From Clostridia bacterium (lineage in GTDB: Bacteria > Bacillota > Clostridia > Christensenellales > CAG-138), in assembly GCA_017435185.1 (NCBI GenBank), contig JAFSFN010000199.1, forward strand, positions 1-19,900: 19,900 nucleotides of DNA, read 5' to 3'. The notes under the pieces are model-generated. The model did not search any database. It was not told the DNA's origin and saw only the letters and a list, made by a program, of their open reading frames with translations. Position 1 is the stretch's first letter; each line of letters begins with the position of its first letter. Of the stretch, positions 1-6,176 are shown piece by piece. A program made the position numbers and the translations under genes.

Positions 1-645
1 GTAATACCGATAGACGAATCCGCACCAAAAGGCAGGCTGATACTTCCCCAACAGCAAACCATAAGGGATATTCTCGATGCAGGCGCATCGGTGGTTGCCT
101 GCCGTGACAGCGAGCTTGCCTCAACTCTCGGTTCACTTGCCGTAAAACCCAAGCTCGTAATAACCGATTCGCAGGCATTCGGCAAGGTATCAAAAGACAC
201 CCCATCCGATATCATGCTCACATCTTTCTCGATACTGTTTGCAAGATACAAGGGCGAGCTTGAAACGCTTGTCAAGGGGGCGGCAAAACTCGATTCACTT
301 AAAGACGGTGACACCATTCTCATTTCAGAGGGCTGCACGCACCATCGTCAGTGCAACGATATCGGAACCGTAAAAATGCCTGCATGGATAACGAGCTATA
401 CAGGCAAAAAATTAAACTTTTCTTATACATCGGGAAACGAATTTCCCGAAAATGTAAGTGATTATGCACTTGTTGTACATTGCGGAGCATGTATGCTCAA
501 CGAAAAAGAAATGCATGACAGGTTAAGACGAATCGCTCTTTCCGATACGCCATGCGTAAACTATGGAATTGCGATAGCGCATATTCACGGCATACTCAAA
601 AGAAGCCTTGAGCCTTTCCCCGATATTGCAAACATGATATCTTGA
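1..645 (+). CDS. hydF: [FeFe]-hydrogenase maturation GTPase HydF, C-terminal part (5' truncated by window)
   Basis: The open frame enters from the left edge in frame 1 and ends at TGA 643-645, leaving about 214 visible codons of a protein usually near 400 residues. The N-terminal GTPase domain lies outside the window. The visible part holds the dimerisation and Fe-S domains. The cluster signature is seen directly as C-T-H (codons from 334) and, 45 residues further on, H-C-G-A-C (478-492). In the family, the C-x-H...H-C-x-x-C cysteines bind the [4Fe-4S] cluster. HydF is the scaffold on which HydE and HydG build the 2Fe H-cluster precursor before transfer to apo-hydrogenase, so the organism probably makes an [FeFe]-hydrogenase. 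hydE and hydG are not in the window. The family call is firm; the left end is simply the window edge. Confidence 0.93.
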   Translation, partial: VIPIDESAPKGRLILPQQQTIRDILDAGASVVACRDSELASTLGSLAVKPKLVITDSQAFGKVSKDTPSDIMLTSFSILFARYKGELETLVKGAAKLDSLKDGDTILISEGCTHHRQCNDIGTVKMPAWITSYTGKKLNFSYTSGNEFPENVSDYALVVHCGACMLNEKEMHDRLRRIALSDTPCVNYGIAIAHIHGILKRSLEPFPDIANMIS

Positions 646-664
646 CCTTGAATTTTTCAAACAT

Positions 665-695
665 AACAGCCGCCGCAAATTTTGCGGCGGCTGTT
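665..695. terminator. Bidirectional hairpin terminator between hydF and mntP
   Basis: A perfect 15-bp inverted repeat, 665-679 with 681-695 around a single central T, has a GC-rich core (GCCGCCGC/GCGGCGGC). Its outer part is A/T-rich: on the plus strand the stem ends in GTT and runs into TTC. It lies 20 bp after the hydF stop and 5 bp after the mntP stop on the other strand, so it can end transcripts from both sides. The U-tract is short on each strand. Confidence 0.8.
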
Positions 696-699
696 TTCA

Positions 700-1260
700 C
701 TAAGCAATAACGCCCAAATGCTCAAGCAAAATTTTCAGACCCATTATGATAAGAACCACACCGCCTGCAAACTCTGCCTTGGATTTATATTTGGAACCGA
801 ATTTGCTTCCCAAAAACACACCGACAGCCGAAAGAACAAAAGTAGTTACACCTATCAAACTTACGGCAGGAACAATATCGACCGTCAGAAAAGCAAAAGT
901 TATGCCTATCGCAAGCGCATCTATACTCGTTGCTACGGCAAGCGGGAGCATGGCTTTGGGAGAAAAAGAAGAATCAACTTCTTCCTCCTTGCCGAATGAT
1001 TCCTTTATCATGTTTGCGCCTATAAGCCCAAGAAGCACAAAAGCTATCCAATGGTCAACACTTTCAACAAGGCTTTGAAAGTTCACGCCGAGCCAAAAGC
1101 CGATAAGCGGCATAAGCGCCTGAAATCCACCGAAATACACGCCGACGGTCAAAGAATGGCGCAGCCTGACCTTTGGCACTGAAAGGCCTTTGCACACAGA
1201 AACAGCAAAAGCGTCCATCGACAAGCCGACAGCAACTATAAAAAGTTCCCAAATACTCAT
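700..1260 (-). CDS. mntP: Manganese efflux pump MntP (DUF204 family)
   Basis: This 186-residue protein matches the usual MntP length and its six-helix, two-repeat design. The two family signatures are visible: S-M-D-A-F-A-V-S near residue 16 in the first helix and T-S-I-D-A-L-A-I-G near residue 114 in the second half. The buried aspartates at these places (D16 and D114 here) are known to be needed for Mn2+ export in the E. coli protein. A loop rich in Glu/Lys (residues 86-102) separates the halves. The start is ATG at 1258-1260, preceded on the minus strand by a GAGGAAG ribosome site. In many bacteria mntP is controlled by MntR or a yybP-ykoY Mn2+ riboswitch. I looked in the 157 bp upstream and did not see that riboswitch's conserved core. 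It is divergent from the DUF975 gene and convergent with hydF. Confidence 0.93.
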   Translation of the reverse strand: MSIWELFIVAVGLSMDAFAVSVCKGLSVPKVRLRHSLTVGVYFGGFQALMPLIGFWLGVNFQSLVESVDHWIAFVLLGLIGANMIKESFGKEEEVDSSFSPKAMLPLAVATSIDALAIGITFAFLTVDIVPAVSLIGVTTFVLSAVGVFLGSKFGSKYKSKAEFAGGVVLIIMGLKILLEHLGVIA

Positions 1261-1357
1261 TGTTCTTCCTCGTTTGGATTTTTATATCATACTATGTTAT
1301 CAAAGCCCCCGGCATTTTTCAATACGGCGTACTCCGATTTATTTACATATTCTTGAC

Positions 1358-1386
1358 TTTACAGTAAAATTCACGAATGCTACAAT
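1358..1386 (+). promoter_or_regulatory. Sigma-A-type promoter with overlapping dyad, upstream of DUF975 gene
   Basis: TTTACA (1358-1363) and TACAAT (1381-1386) are separated by exactly 17 bp. The expected start near 1393 gives a leader of about 25 nt before TTG 1418. A perfect 10-bp inverted repeat (CAGTAAAATT 1362-1371, AATTTTACTG 1384-1393) overlaps both hexamers and could be a repressor operator. The promoter is seen in sequence; the operator role is inference. Confidence 0.6.
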
Positions 1387-1417
1387 TTTACTGCATTATT
1401 TACGGAGGTTTTGAGTC

Positions 1418-2191
1418 TTGTTAAGTTTGGTCTATTCTCGTCTTGCATTAATTTTGAAGCAGATACCTGTACGCCTTTGGGGCACATCGCTCATGTGCAG
1501 TCTGCTCGTTACACTCGCTTCACTGTTTGGCGTTCTGCCAATAATCAGTATTCCCATTGCCACAGCACTTGAATTTGGAATGTGCAGTATCTACCTTGTC
1601 GCATATTCAGGCAAGCCCTTTGTAACGGAACAGCTCTTCCTTGCATTCAAAAAGAATCGCTTTCTCCGCATAGTCGGCGGAATACTTTGGGCAAAGCTTT
1701 GGATACTCATATGGTCTCTCATTCCCGTAGTTGGAATAGTATTCGGAATAATCAAGGCATATTCCTACCGTTTTGTTCCCTACATACTCCTGACCGATCC
1801 CGAAACAGGCGCAACTCAAGCTATCAAAAAATCAATAGCAATGACCAAGGGACATCGCGGCGCAATGTTTGGCTGTGATTTACTCCTTGTCGGAATAGTA
1901 TTTGCATTAACAGCCATACTGCTTCTCTTTGTGAACATTCGCTTTGTCGGCGTAATATTCGCAATACTGCTCGTACTCTTCCTTGTTGCCGCAGCAGTCA
2001 TATTGCCCCTTGCGTCAGGTCTTCTCGATGCAGGCTATTTTTATGAGGTTTCTTCCGGCCACCTCAAGCAGACACAGCAGTCAAAATCAGCCGACATATC
2101 AAACGAACCGGCACAAATGAACAGATGCAATATCTGCGGAACATTAACCCCGGGTGCTTTCTGCACAAAGTGCGGCGCAAAAGTCAAGTAA
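1418..2191 (+). CDS. DUF975 family integral membrane protein with C-terminal zinc ribbon
   Basis: This 257-residue protein starts at TTG 1418, chosen because GGAGG (1404-1408) lies nine bases upstream. It has several hydrophobic segments: about 22-52, 85-112, 150-175 and 177-205. A Y-S-Y-R-F-V-P-Y-I-L-L stretch followed by an A-I-K-K-S-I-A-M-T-K-G-like motif is characteristic of the DUF975/YckC-like Firmicute family. The last 21 residues form a separate zinc ribbon with C237-x2-C240 and C249-x2-C252, followed by G-A-K-V-K. The function of DUF975 is unknown. Similar tail ribbons occur on many clostridial membrane proteins and may serve assembly or interaction. It is transcribed alone, with a promoter before it and a strong terminator after it. 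The family assignment is fairly confident; no function is claimed. Confidence 0.8.
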   Translation: MLSLVYSRLALILKQIPVRLWGTSLMCSLLVTLASLFGVLPIISIPIATALEFGMCSIYLVAYSGKPFVTEQLFLAFKKNRFLRIVGGILWAKLWILIWSLIPVVGIVFGIIKAYSYRFVPYILLTDPETGATQAIKKSIAMTKGHRGAMFGCDLLLVGIVFALTAILLLFVNIRFVGVIFAILLVLFLVAAAVILPLASGLLDAGYFYEVSSGHLKQTQQSKSADISNEPAQMNRCNICGTLTPGAFCTKCGAKVK

Positions 2192-2198
2192 CCAAACT

Positions 2199-2237
2199 GA
2201 AGTCCGAATCTTCACTGATTCGGACTTCGTTTTTTTA
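2199..2237 (+). terminator. Rho-independent terminator of DUF975 gene
   Basis: A 12-bp perfect stem, GAAGTCCGAATC (2199-2210) with GATTCGGACTTC (2217-2228), has a 6-base loop and is followed by G and seven T (2229-2236). This is a classic intrinsic terminator 7 bp after the stop codon. It also borders the 3' end of the convergent minus-strand gene, but on that strand the trailing T-run is poor. Confidence 0.92.
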
Positions 2238-2672
2238 TCACAGGAATCGGCGTATATCAATCGCCAGCTTTTCTTCAAGATTTATAAGCCGCTTTGCAAT
2301 ATCTTTTGACACCTCATCTGCCGCTTCGTATTGATTCAAATATCTGTTGAGTGACTTCACGCCCATATTGCATCCATCAGTCATCAAATCTGCTATCGTT
2401 CTGTCTGACCCATCAGCCATGAGCTTCATGTTTGTCTTTATCCAAGACATACTCTCAGCCATAACATTGGGTTCTTTTCCGTCATCATGATATTTATCAA
2501 GCAACTGCTGTATCTCGCTGTTTAGCTTCTCATGCTCATTTTTGCAGTCTGTCAGTATCTTTTCAAACTCTTCCGAGTTCACGTGCTCCAAAACATCATC
2601 AATGGAGCCTACTCCCATCTTTACCCCTGCATCACACTCACGGAGCAGTTTTACGGTATCCTGTTCTATCAT
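2238..2672 (-). CDS. Hypothetical helical protein, ferritin-like/DUF2383-type fold possible
   Basis: This 144-residue soluble protein has no signal peptide and no membrane segment. It is predicted almost wholly helical from heptad-like spacing of Leu/Ile/Met with many Glu/Asp/Lys. I do not recognise it firmly. Two similar patches, E-C-D-A-G-V-K-M-G near residues 12-20 and T-D-G-C-N-M-G-V-K near 98-106, look like repeats within a four-helix bundle. The order of helices recalls DUF2383/ferritin-like proteins, but clear metal-binding E-x-x-H pairs are not obvious apart from E45-x-E-H-E-K. The start is ATG 2670-2672 with an AAGGAAG ribosome site upstream on the minus strand. A TGCTATAAA extended -10 element lies just beyond. 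It appears to be expressed alone. The coding call is good; the function is unknown. Confidence 0.72.
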   Translation of the reverse strand: MIEQDTVKLLRECDAGVKMGVGSIDDVLEHVNSEEFEKILTDCKNEHEKLNSEIQQLLDKYHDDGKEPNVMAESMSWIKTNMKLMADGSDRTIADLMTDGCNMGVKSLNRYLNQYEAADEVSKDIAKRLINLEEKLAIDIRRFL

Positions 2673-2696
2673 ACAAATTCAACTTCCTTTCATTTG

Positions 2697-2705
2697 TTTA
2701 TAGCA
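2697..2705 (-). promoter_or_regulatory. Extended -10 element before the 144-residue hypothetical gene
   Basis: Read on the minus strand, TGC-TATAAA (2705 down to 2697) fits an extended -10 box, about 24 bp upstream of the start codon. The matching -35 position, 17 bp further, is TTCTTT, which is weak. The placement is right for a promoter of the minus-strand gene but the support is only moderate. Confidence 0.4.
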
Positions 2706-2750
2706 CAAGTATTCCCGATAAAGAATGATTTTATTATCCTCGCATCTCTC

Positions 2751-2839
2751 GGTTTTTTTCTGCCGCTCCGAGCGGCTGCGAAAAAACCTTCGTGCTCCCG
2801 ACTTCGCAAGCAAAAAAGCTATCGCGCTTTTTTGCTCGC
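2751..2839. repeat. Two consecutive stem-loops in non-coding DNA downstream of the tRNA-Ser genes
   Basis: Hairpin one: GGTTTTTT (2751-2758) pairs with AAAAAACC (2781-2788), enclosing GCCGCT/AGCGGC (2762-2767 with 2771-2776). Hairpin two: a 14-bp arm 2806-2819 pairs with 2826-2839 with one mismatch and a 6-base loop. The 269 bp between the hypothetical gene and the tRNAs hold no credible gene. These structures and the tRNA trailer hairpin fill most of it. They may be extra terminators or a dispersed palindromic repeat; a genome-wide search is needed to tell. Confidence 0.5.
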
Positions 2840-2893
2840 TTCGACGAACCGCATTATTTTCCAAAAGAAAATATATGCTGTTCTCATTCACAG

Positions 2894-2953
2894 CCTTCTC
2901 CGCCAACACAAAACACCGCTGTAAACAGCGGTGTTTTGTGTTGGCGGAGAAGG
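2894..2953 (-). terminator. Extended 28-bp hairpin ending the tRNA-Ser operon, overlapping the tRNA 3' end
   Basis: Arms 2894-2921 and 2926-2953 are perfectly complementary over 28 bp with a 4-base loop (2922-2925). In minus-strand RNA the inner part (ACACCGCTG/CAGCGGTGT followed by TTTTGTG) is an ordinary intrinsic terminator. The outer part pairs the last 12 bases of the tRNA (its 3' acceptor strand and CCA) with a complementary copy in the trailer. The terminator role is likely; the extension into the tRNA is unusual. Confidence 0.72.
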
Positions 2954-3034
2954 AGAGATTCGAACTCTCGCGCCAGTCAACCCAGCCTACTCCCTTAGCA
3001 GGGGAGCCCCTTATAGCCACTTGGGTACTTCTCC
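2942..3034 (-). tRNA. tRNA-Ser(GCU)
   Basis: The minus-strand sequence folds as a class II tRNA of 93 bases including an encoded CCA (2942-2944). The acceptor GGAGAAG (3034-3028) pairs with CTTCTCC. The anticodon stem is CTCCC/GGGAG with loop CTGCTAA, giving anticodon GCT. The T arm is GAGAG-TTCGAAT-CTCTC, and the long variable arm is as expected for serine. It reads AGC/AGU codons. It is probably cotranscribed with the tRNA-Ser(UGA) upstream, 37 bp away. Confidence 0.95.
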
Positions 3035-3071
3035 ACAGTCTATAATTTATATCAAATATATTAACTTTCTT

Positions 3072-3160
3072 TGGCGGAGAGAGAGGGATTCGAACCCCCG
3101 GTGCCTTGCAGCATCACTGGTTTTCAAGACCAGCTCCATAAACCACTCGGACATCTCTCC
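3072..3160 (-). tRNA. tRNA-Ser(UGA)
   Basis: The minus-strand sequence folds as an 89-base class II tRNA with encoded CCA (3072-3074). The acceptor is GGAGAGA pairing with TCTCTCC, and the anticodon stem is CTGGT/ACCAG around loop CTTGAAA (anticodon TGA). The T arm is GGGGG-TTCGAAT-CCCTC, with a long variable arm. It reads UCA and other UCN codons. It is the first gene of a two-tRNA operon behind a consensus promoter. Confidence 0.95.
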
Positions 3161-3173
3161 ATTCGGTTTTCCC

Positions 3174-3202
3174 ATTATAGCAAATGCATTTATCTATGTC
3201 AA
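3174..3202 (-). promoter_or_regulatory. Consensus sigma-A promoter of the tRNA-Ser operon
   Basis: On the minus strand a perfect TTGACA (3202-3197) and a perfect TATAAT (3179-3174) are 17 bp apart. The expected start is about 6 bases before the mature 5' end of tRNA-Ser(UGA). This is the strongest promoter match in the window, as expected for a stable RNA operon. Confidence 0.92.
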
Positions 3203-3244
3203 GCATCTAAAAATTTGAGTCAGGTGAATTTTTTGTCTTTTCTT

Positions 3245-3273
3245 TTGCGTTTATATACGCATTGGATTATAAT
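3245..3273 (+). promoter_or_regulatory. Promoter candidate placed directly before the chromate-transporter start codon
   Basis: A perfect TATAAT (3268-3273) lies 17 bp after TTGCGT (3245-3250). The hexamer ends seven bases before ATG 3281, so transcription would begin about at the start codon. The only Shine-Dalgarno candidate is AGG at 3274-3276, which is weak. Either the message is leaderless or the -10 match is fortuitous. Confidence 0.4.
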
Positions 3274-3280
3274 AGGTTCT

Positions 3281-3850
3281 ATGGAAAAGAAAACGAATAA
3301 AACATCATTACTTAACCTGTATTTGGCTTTTGCCCGTATCGGTCTTTTCACTTTCGGCGGCGGTTATGCAATGTTGCCCATGCTTGAAAGAGAGTGTGTT
3401 GACCGCTATGGTTGGACCACTCGAGACGAACTTTTGAACTATTTTGCCATCGGGCAATGCACGCCCGGTGTAATTGCCGTAAATACGGCCACTTTCATCG
3501 GTATGACCGAACGCGGACTTTTAGGTGCCGCCATGACCACTCTCGGTGTAGTCACACCCTCTCTTGTGATAATCAGCATAATCGCTACGCTTTTGAGCAA
3601 TTTTGCTCACATTGCTGCTGTACAGCACGCTTTTGCCGGTATTCGTGTTGCAATAGGTGTTTTGATAATCAATGCAGTCATAAAACTCATAAAGCAAAAC
3701 AAGAAAAATATGCTCAATGCGATATCCATCGCAATATGCGTCCTATCATTCCTTACCGTAGTATTTTTCGACCTGTCACCCGTTTTCGTAGTTATTGCCG
3801 CAGCTGTAGTCGGTCTTGCTTTCGGCAAAAAAGAGGAGGATAACAAATGA
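3281..3850 (+). CDS. Chromate transporter family protein, N-terminal-type half (ChrA pair, subunit 1)
   Basis: This is a 189-residue membrane protein. The open frame runs back to 3071, but that part is antisense to tRNA-Ser. The ATG at 3281 begins just before the conserved F-A-R-I-G-L-F-T-F-G-G-G-Y-A-M-L-P stretch (residues 17-33), which is the signature of the CHR family. F-A-I-G-Q-C-T-P-G-V-I-A-V-N (about 56-69) is also typical. About five to six hydrophobic segments follow. Long ChrA proteins are two such domains fused; here the halves are separate genes that overlap by four bases. Characterised short-chain pairs export chromate and need both genes. In gut-type anaerobes the real substrate, possibly another oxyanion, is not known. 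The family call is firm and the substrate open. Confidence 0.88.
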   Translation: MEKKTNKTSLLNLYLAFARIGLFTFGGGYAMLPMLERECVDRYGWTTRDELLNYFAIGQCTPGVIAVNTATFIGMTERGLLGAAMTTLGVVTPSLVIISIIATLLSNFAHIAAVQHAFAGIRVAIGVLIINAVIKLIKQNKKNMLNAISIAICVLSFLTVVFFDLSPVFVVIAAAVVGLAFGKKEEDNK

Positions 3851-4410
3851 TATTCCTCACTCTTTTCATTGAATTTTTCAAAATCGGTCTTTTTGCAATA
3901 GGCGGAGGCCTTGCAACCATACCGTTTCTCTATGAGCTTGCCGCAAAGTATGACTGGCTCACACCTTCACAGCTTGCCGACATAATCGCCGTTGCAGAAT
4001 CAACTCCCGGTCCCATCGGCATAAACTGTGCCACATATGCAGGCTATAATGCGGCAGGAGTACCGGGTGCAATAGCCGCAACGCTTTCCCTTGTTCTGCC
4101 GTCATTCATAATAATAGTAATAATTTCAAAATTTCTTTCCAAGTATAACGAAAACACGCTGGTACAGCGCACTTTTTCGGTGCTTCGTCCTGCCGCAACA
4201 GGACTTATTGCAGCTTCGGGCTGGACTGTTGTAAACGATGCCGTATTCAAACTTTCATCAAAAACGGCACTGTTTGCATCAACCGATATAAAAGCCGTGA
4301 TACTCTTTGCGGTGCTTCTGATATTCACAAACATCAAAAAATTCAAGAAGCTCCATCCGCTTGTGTCCATCGGCATTGCCGCCGCAGTCGGCATAACTTT
4401 CAAATTTTGA
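3847..4410 (+). CDS. Chromate transporter family protein, C-terminal-type half (ChrA pair, subunit 2)
   Basis: This 187-residue membrane protein's ATG (3847) overlaps the stop of the preceding half (ATGA), with GAGGAGG (3833-3840 region) as ribosome site. Translation is therefore probably coupled and the two halves made in equal amounts. The CHR motif is repeated here as F-F-K-I-G-L-F-A-I-G-G-G-L-A-T-I-P (about 10-26), followed by E-S-T-P-G-P-I-G-I-N (about 51-60). The halves are clearly homologous to each other but diverged, as in known heterodimeric pairs. About six membrane segments are visible, ending in a short hydrophobic tail. No terminator is obvious in the 89 bp after it. Confidence 0.88.
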   Translation: MIFLTLFIEFFKIGLFAIGGGLATIPFLYELAAKYDWLTPSQLADIIAVAESTPGPIGINCATYAGYNAAGVPGAIAATLSLVLPSFIIIVIISKFLSKYNENTLVQRTFSVLRPAATGLIAASGWTVVNDAVFKLSSKTALFASTDIKAVILFAVLLIFTNIKKFKKLHPLVSIGIAAAVGITFKF

Positions 4411-4456
4411 AGACAGTTTTTAAGTTTCTTTTCGCTCATTCGGCAATATTCACTCC

Positions 4457-4485
4457 TTGCCGCTTCATATCATTTACTTTACAAT
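4457..4485 (+). promoter_or_regulatory. Promoter candidate before the walJ-like gene
   Basis: TTGCCG (4457-4462) and TACAAT (4480-4485) are separated by 17 bp. The predicted start (about 4492) falls inside the Shine-Dalgarno GGAGG (4489-4493), so the leader would be very short. It would drive the run of genes to gltX. Support is moderate. Confidence 0.4.
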
Positions 4486-4499
4486 TTTGGAGGTAGGAA

Positions 4500-5288
4500 A
4501 TGCTTTTTTGTCCGCTCTTCAGCGGTTCTTCGGGGAACTCGTCATACATTGAGGCAGGCGACACTCATATACTGATAGACGCAGGCCTTACAGGTAAAGC
4601 GATAACCGAAGCATTGGGACAGCTCAAGGCAGACCCGTGTTACATCAATGCCATACTGATAACCCACGAGCATACCGACCATATAAATGCGGCAGGCGTT
4701 CTTTCACGCAGATACGACATACCAATTTACGCCAACGCAGGCACATGGCAAGCAATGCTTCCGCTTTTGGGCAATATCAGCCGCAAGAACATACGCGTTT
4801 TTGAAACGGAAAGAGATTTCTATATAAACGATGTAAATATAACTCCGTTCAAAACACCGCATGATTCCAAAGAGTCCGTAGGCTATTCTTTGCAGTATCA
4901 CGGAATAAAGCTTTCTTTCATGACAGACATAGGTCATATCAACGAATATCTGCTCTGCGCTGTTGAAAATTCTGACTTACTGCTTATAGAGGCCAACCAC
5001 GATGTTGAGCTTTTGAAAGCAGGGCCTTACCCCTATCATCTCAAGCGTCGCATTTTATCAGACACGGGACATTTGTCTAATGAAAACGCAGGAAAAGCGC
5101 TTGCAAAATTGTATAACCGAGGCGTATGCAGTGCTCTCCTGGGTCATTTGAGCCATGAAAACAATTTTGAACAGCTTGCAATGGAAACAGTCCGAAGTGT
5201 ACTGCGAGAGAACGATATTCCCGACCAATGTTTCAATTTGGCAATGACGCACAGAAACCGTATAGGCGGAATTTATGAAATAGAATAG
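4500..5288 (+). CDS. walJ: MBL-fold metallo-hydrolase, YycJ/WalJ type
   Basis: This 262-residue cytosolic protein has the metallo-beta-lactamase fold. Visible parts are the N-terminal F-S-G-S-S-G-N-S-S-Y-I-E segment typical of YycJ/WalJ, D27 in L-I-D-A-G, and the metal site H56-x-H58-x-D60-H61. A later T-D-I-G-H segment and G-H-L-S-H-E-N near the C-terminus supply further ligands. In Bacillus and Staphylococcus the gene sits in the walRKHIJ operon and is linked to double-strand exonuclease or DNA-repair activity and to coordination of wall growth with replication. Here WalRK are not adjacent, but rlmH lies two genes downstream, echoing the walJ-rlmH neighbourhood known in staphylococci. The start ATG 4500 has GGAGG six bases upstream. 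The symbol is by family resemblance. Confidence 0.82.
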   Translation: MLFCPLFSGSSGNSSYIEAGDTHILIDAGLTGKAITEALGQLKADPCYINAILITHEHTDHINAAGVLSRRYDIPIYANAGTWQAMLPLLGNISRKNIRVFETERDFYINDVNITPFKTPHDSKESVGYSLQYHGIKLSFMTDIGHINEYLLCAVENSDLLLIEANHDVELLKAGPYPYHLKRRILSDTGHLSNENAGKALAKLYNRGVCSALLGHLSHENNFEQLAMETVRSVLRENDIPDQCFNLAMTHRNRIGGIYEIE

Positions 5289-5301
5289 GAGTTGCTGAAA
5301 A

Positions 5302-6153
5302 ATGGGCATACAGTCACGAGCAGGAATACTTCTTTTTATATCAGTATTGCTCCTTGCACTGTCCGCCCTTTTGGTGAACACAATCGACATGAGCGGCGAG
5401 CCGCTCTTTTATTATGTCGTAAATTCACTCTTTGTATCATTTGGTGTATTCGGCATACCCTCCTGCCTTTTCATATTTCAAAACAACACTTACGATTTCG
5501 GGCTTCGTTCAACAAAAGCGTCCGTAATGCTTCTTTCGTTTTTATCAGGCATATTCGCTTTTATTATCGGAAGCATACTGTCACTCATCTGTTCACAACT
5601 CTTTGATTCTTCAAAATCATCTGTTTTTCTGCCCGAGCCATCTTTTTTTTCGATACTTGTCGTCTGCATCGTTCCGGCATTGACCGAAGAAATATTTTTC
5701 AGAGGTATTCTGCTCTTTTCATGGCGTTCTTTAGGGAAACGGGCCTCAATAATACTTACATCCCTGTTCTTTGCGCTCATGCACTCACGCCCCGATTCTC
5801 TGCCCGCCATGTTCTTCATTGGCTGTGTATTGGGCGAAGCGGCTTTTCTTTCCTGTTCTGTACTGCCGAGTATGATAATGCATTTTTCATACAATCTCAC
5901 ATCACTTTTATTGTGCGGCACACTTGATATAGCCAATCTTACTCTAGAGTCTTTTTTCAAATTTCTTCCCATACTTTTTCTGCTCATGCTTTTCTCAATA
6001 TCAGCTTTCATTTTCACAAGAAGCAAACTGCTTTTACTTTTTGAAAAGGAGGAAGTCACCGTTTTATCAAGCAAACGAAACAGAAAGCACTTTTTGTTTC
6101 CGCTCATTGCATCATCAGTGCTTTTGGCGGCTATAAATGTATTGACTTTTTAG
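5302..6153 (+). CDS. CPBP family intramembrane glutamic endopeptidase
   Basis: This 283-residue membrane protein has about eight hydrophobic segments. The CPBP (CAAX protease and bacteriocin-processing) motifs are all present in order: E129-E130-x-x-x-R134 (motif 1), F157-x-x-x-H161 (motif 2) and H194-x-x-x-N198 (motif 3). These residues form the active site of Rce1/MroQ-type enzymes, so it is probably active. Substrates of most bacterial members are unknown; some process peptides or confer bacteriocin immunity. No small peptide gene is visible beside it. The start ATG 5302 follows AGGAG (5287-5291) and lies 13 bp after the walJ-like gene, so it is likely cotranscribed. A short basic cytosolic tail region (residues about 247-264) precedes the last helix. 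Confidence 0.85.
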   Translation: MGIQSRAGILLFISVLLLALSALLVNTIDMSGEPLFYYVVNSLFVSFGVFGIPSCLFIFQNNTYDFGLRSTKASVMLLSFLSGIFAFIIGSILSLICSQLFDSSKSSVFLPEPSFFSILVVCIVPALTEEIFFRGILLFSWRSLGKRASIILTSLFFALMHSRPDSLPAMFFIGCVLGEAAFLSCSVLPSMIMHFSYNLTSLLLCGTLDIANLTLESFFKFLPILFLLMLFSISAFIFTRSKLLLLFEKEEVTVLSSKRNRKHFLFPLIASSVLLAAINVLTF

Positions 6154-6176
6154 GTCGTAAACGGCAATATATTCGT

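Noticed and set aside
1261..1417. A yybP-ykoY manganese riboswitch upstream of mntP
   Set aside because: I searched the minus strand for its conserved core and saw no match; only a GGGGG-containing stretch is present.
2725..3280. Plus-strand open frames across the tRNA region, including an N-terminal extension of the chromate transporter back to 3071
   Set aside because: They are antisense to two well-folded tRNA-Ser genes and give the familiar spurious E-R-E-G-F-E-P-P type peptides; the transporter begins at ATG 3281.
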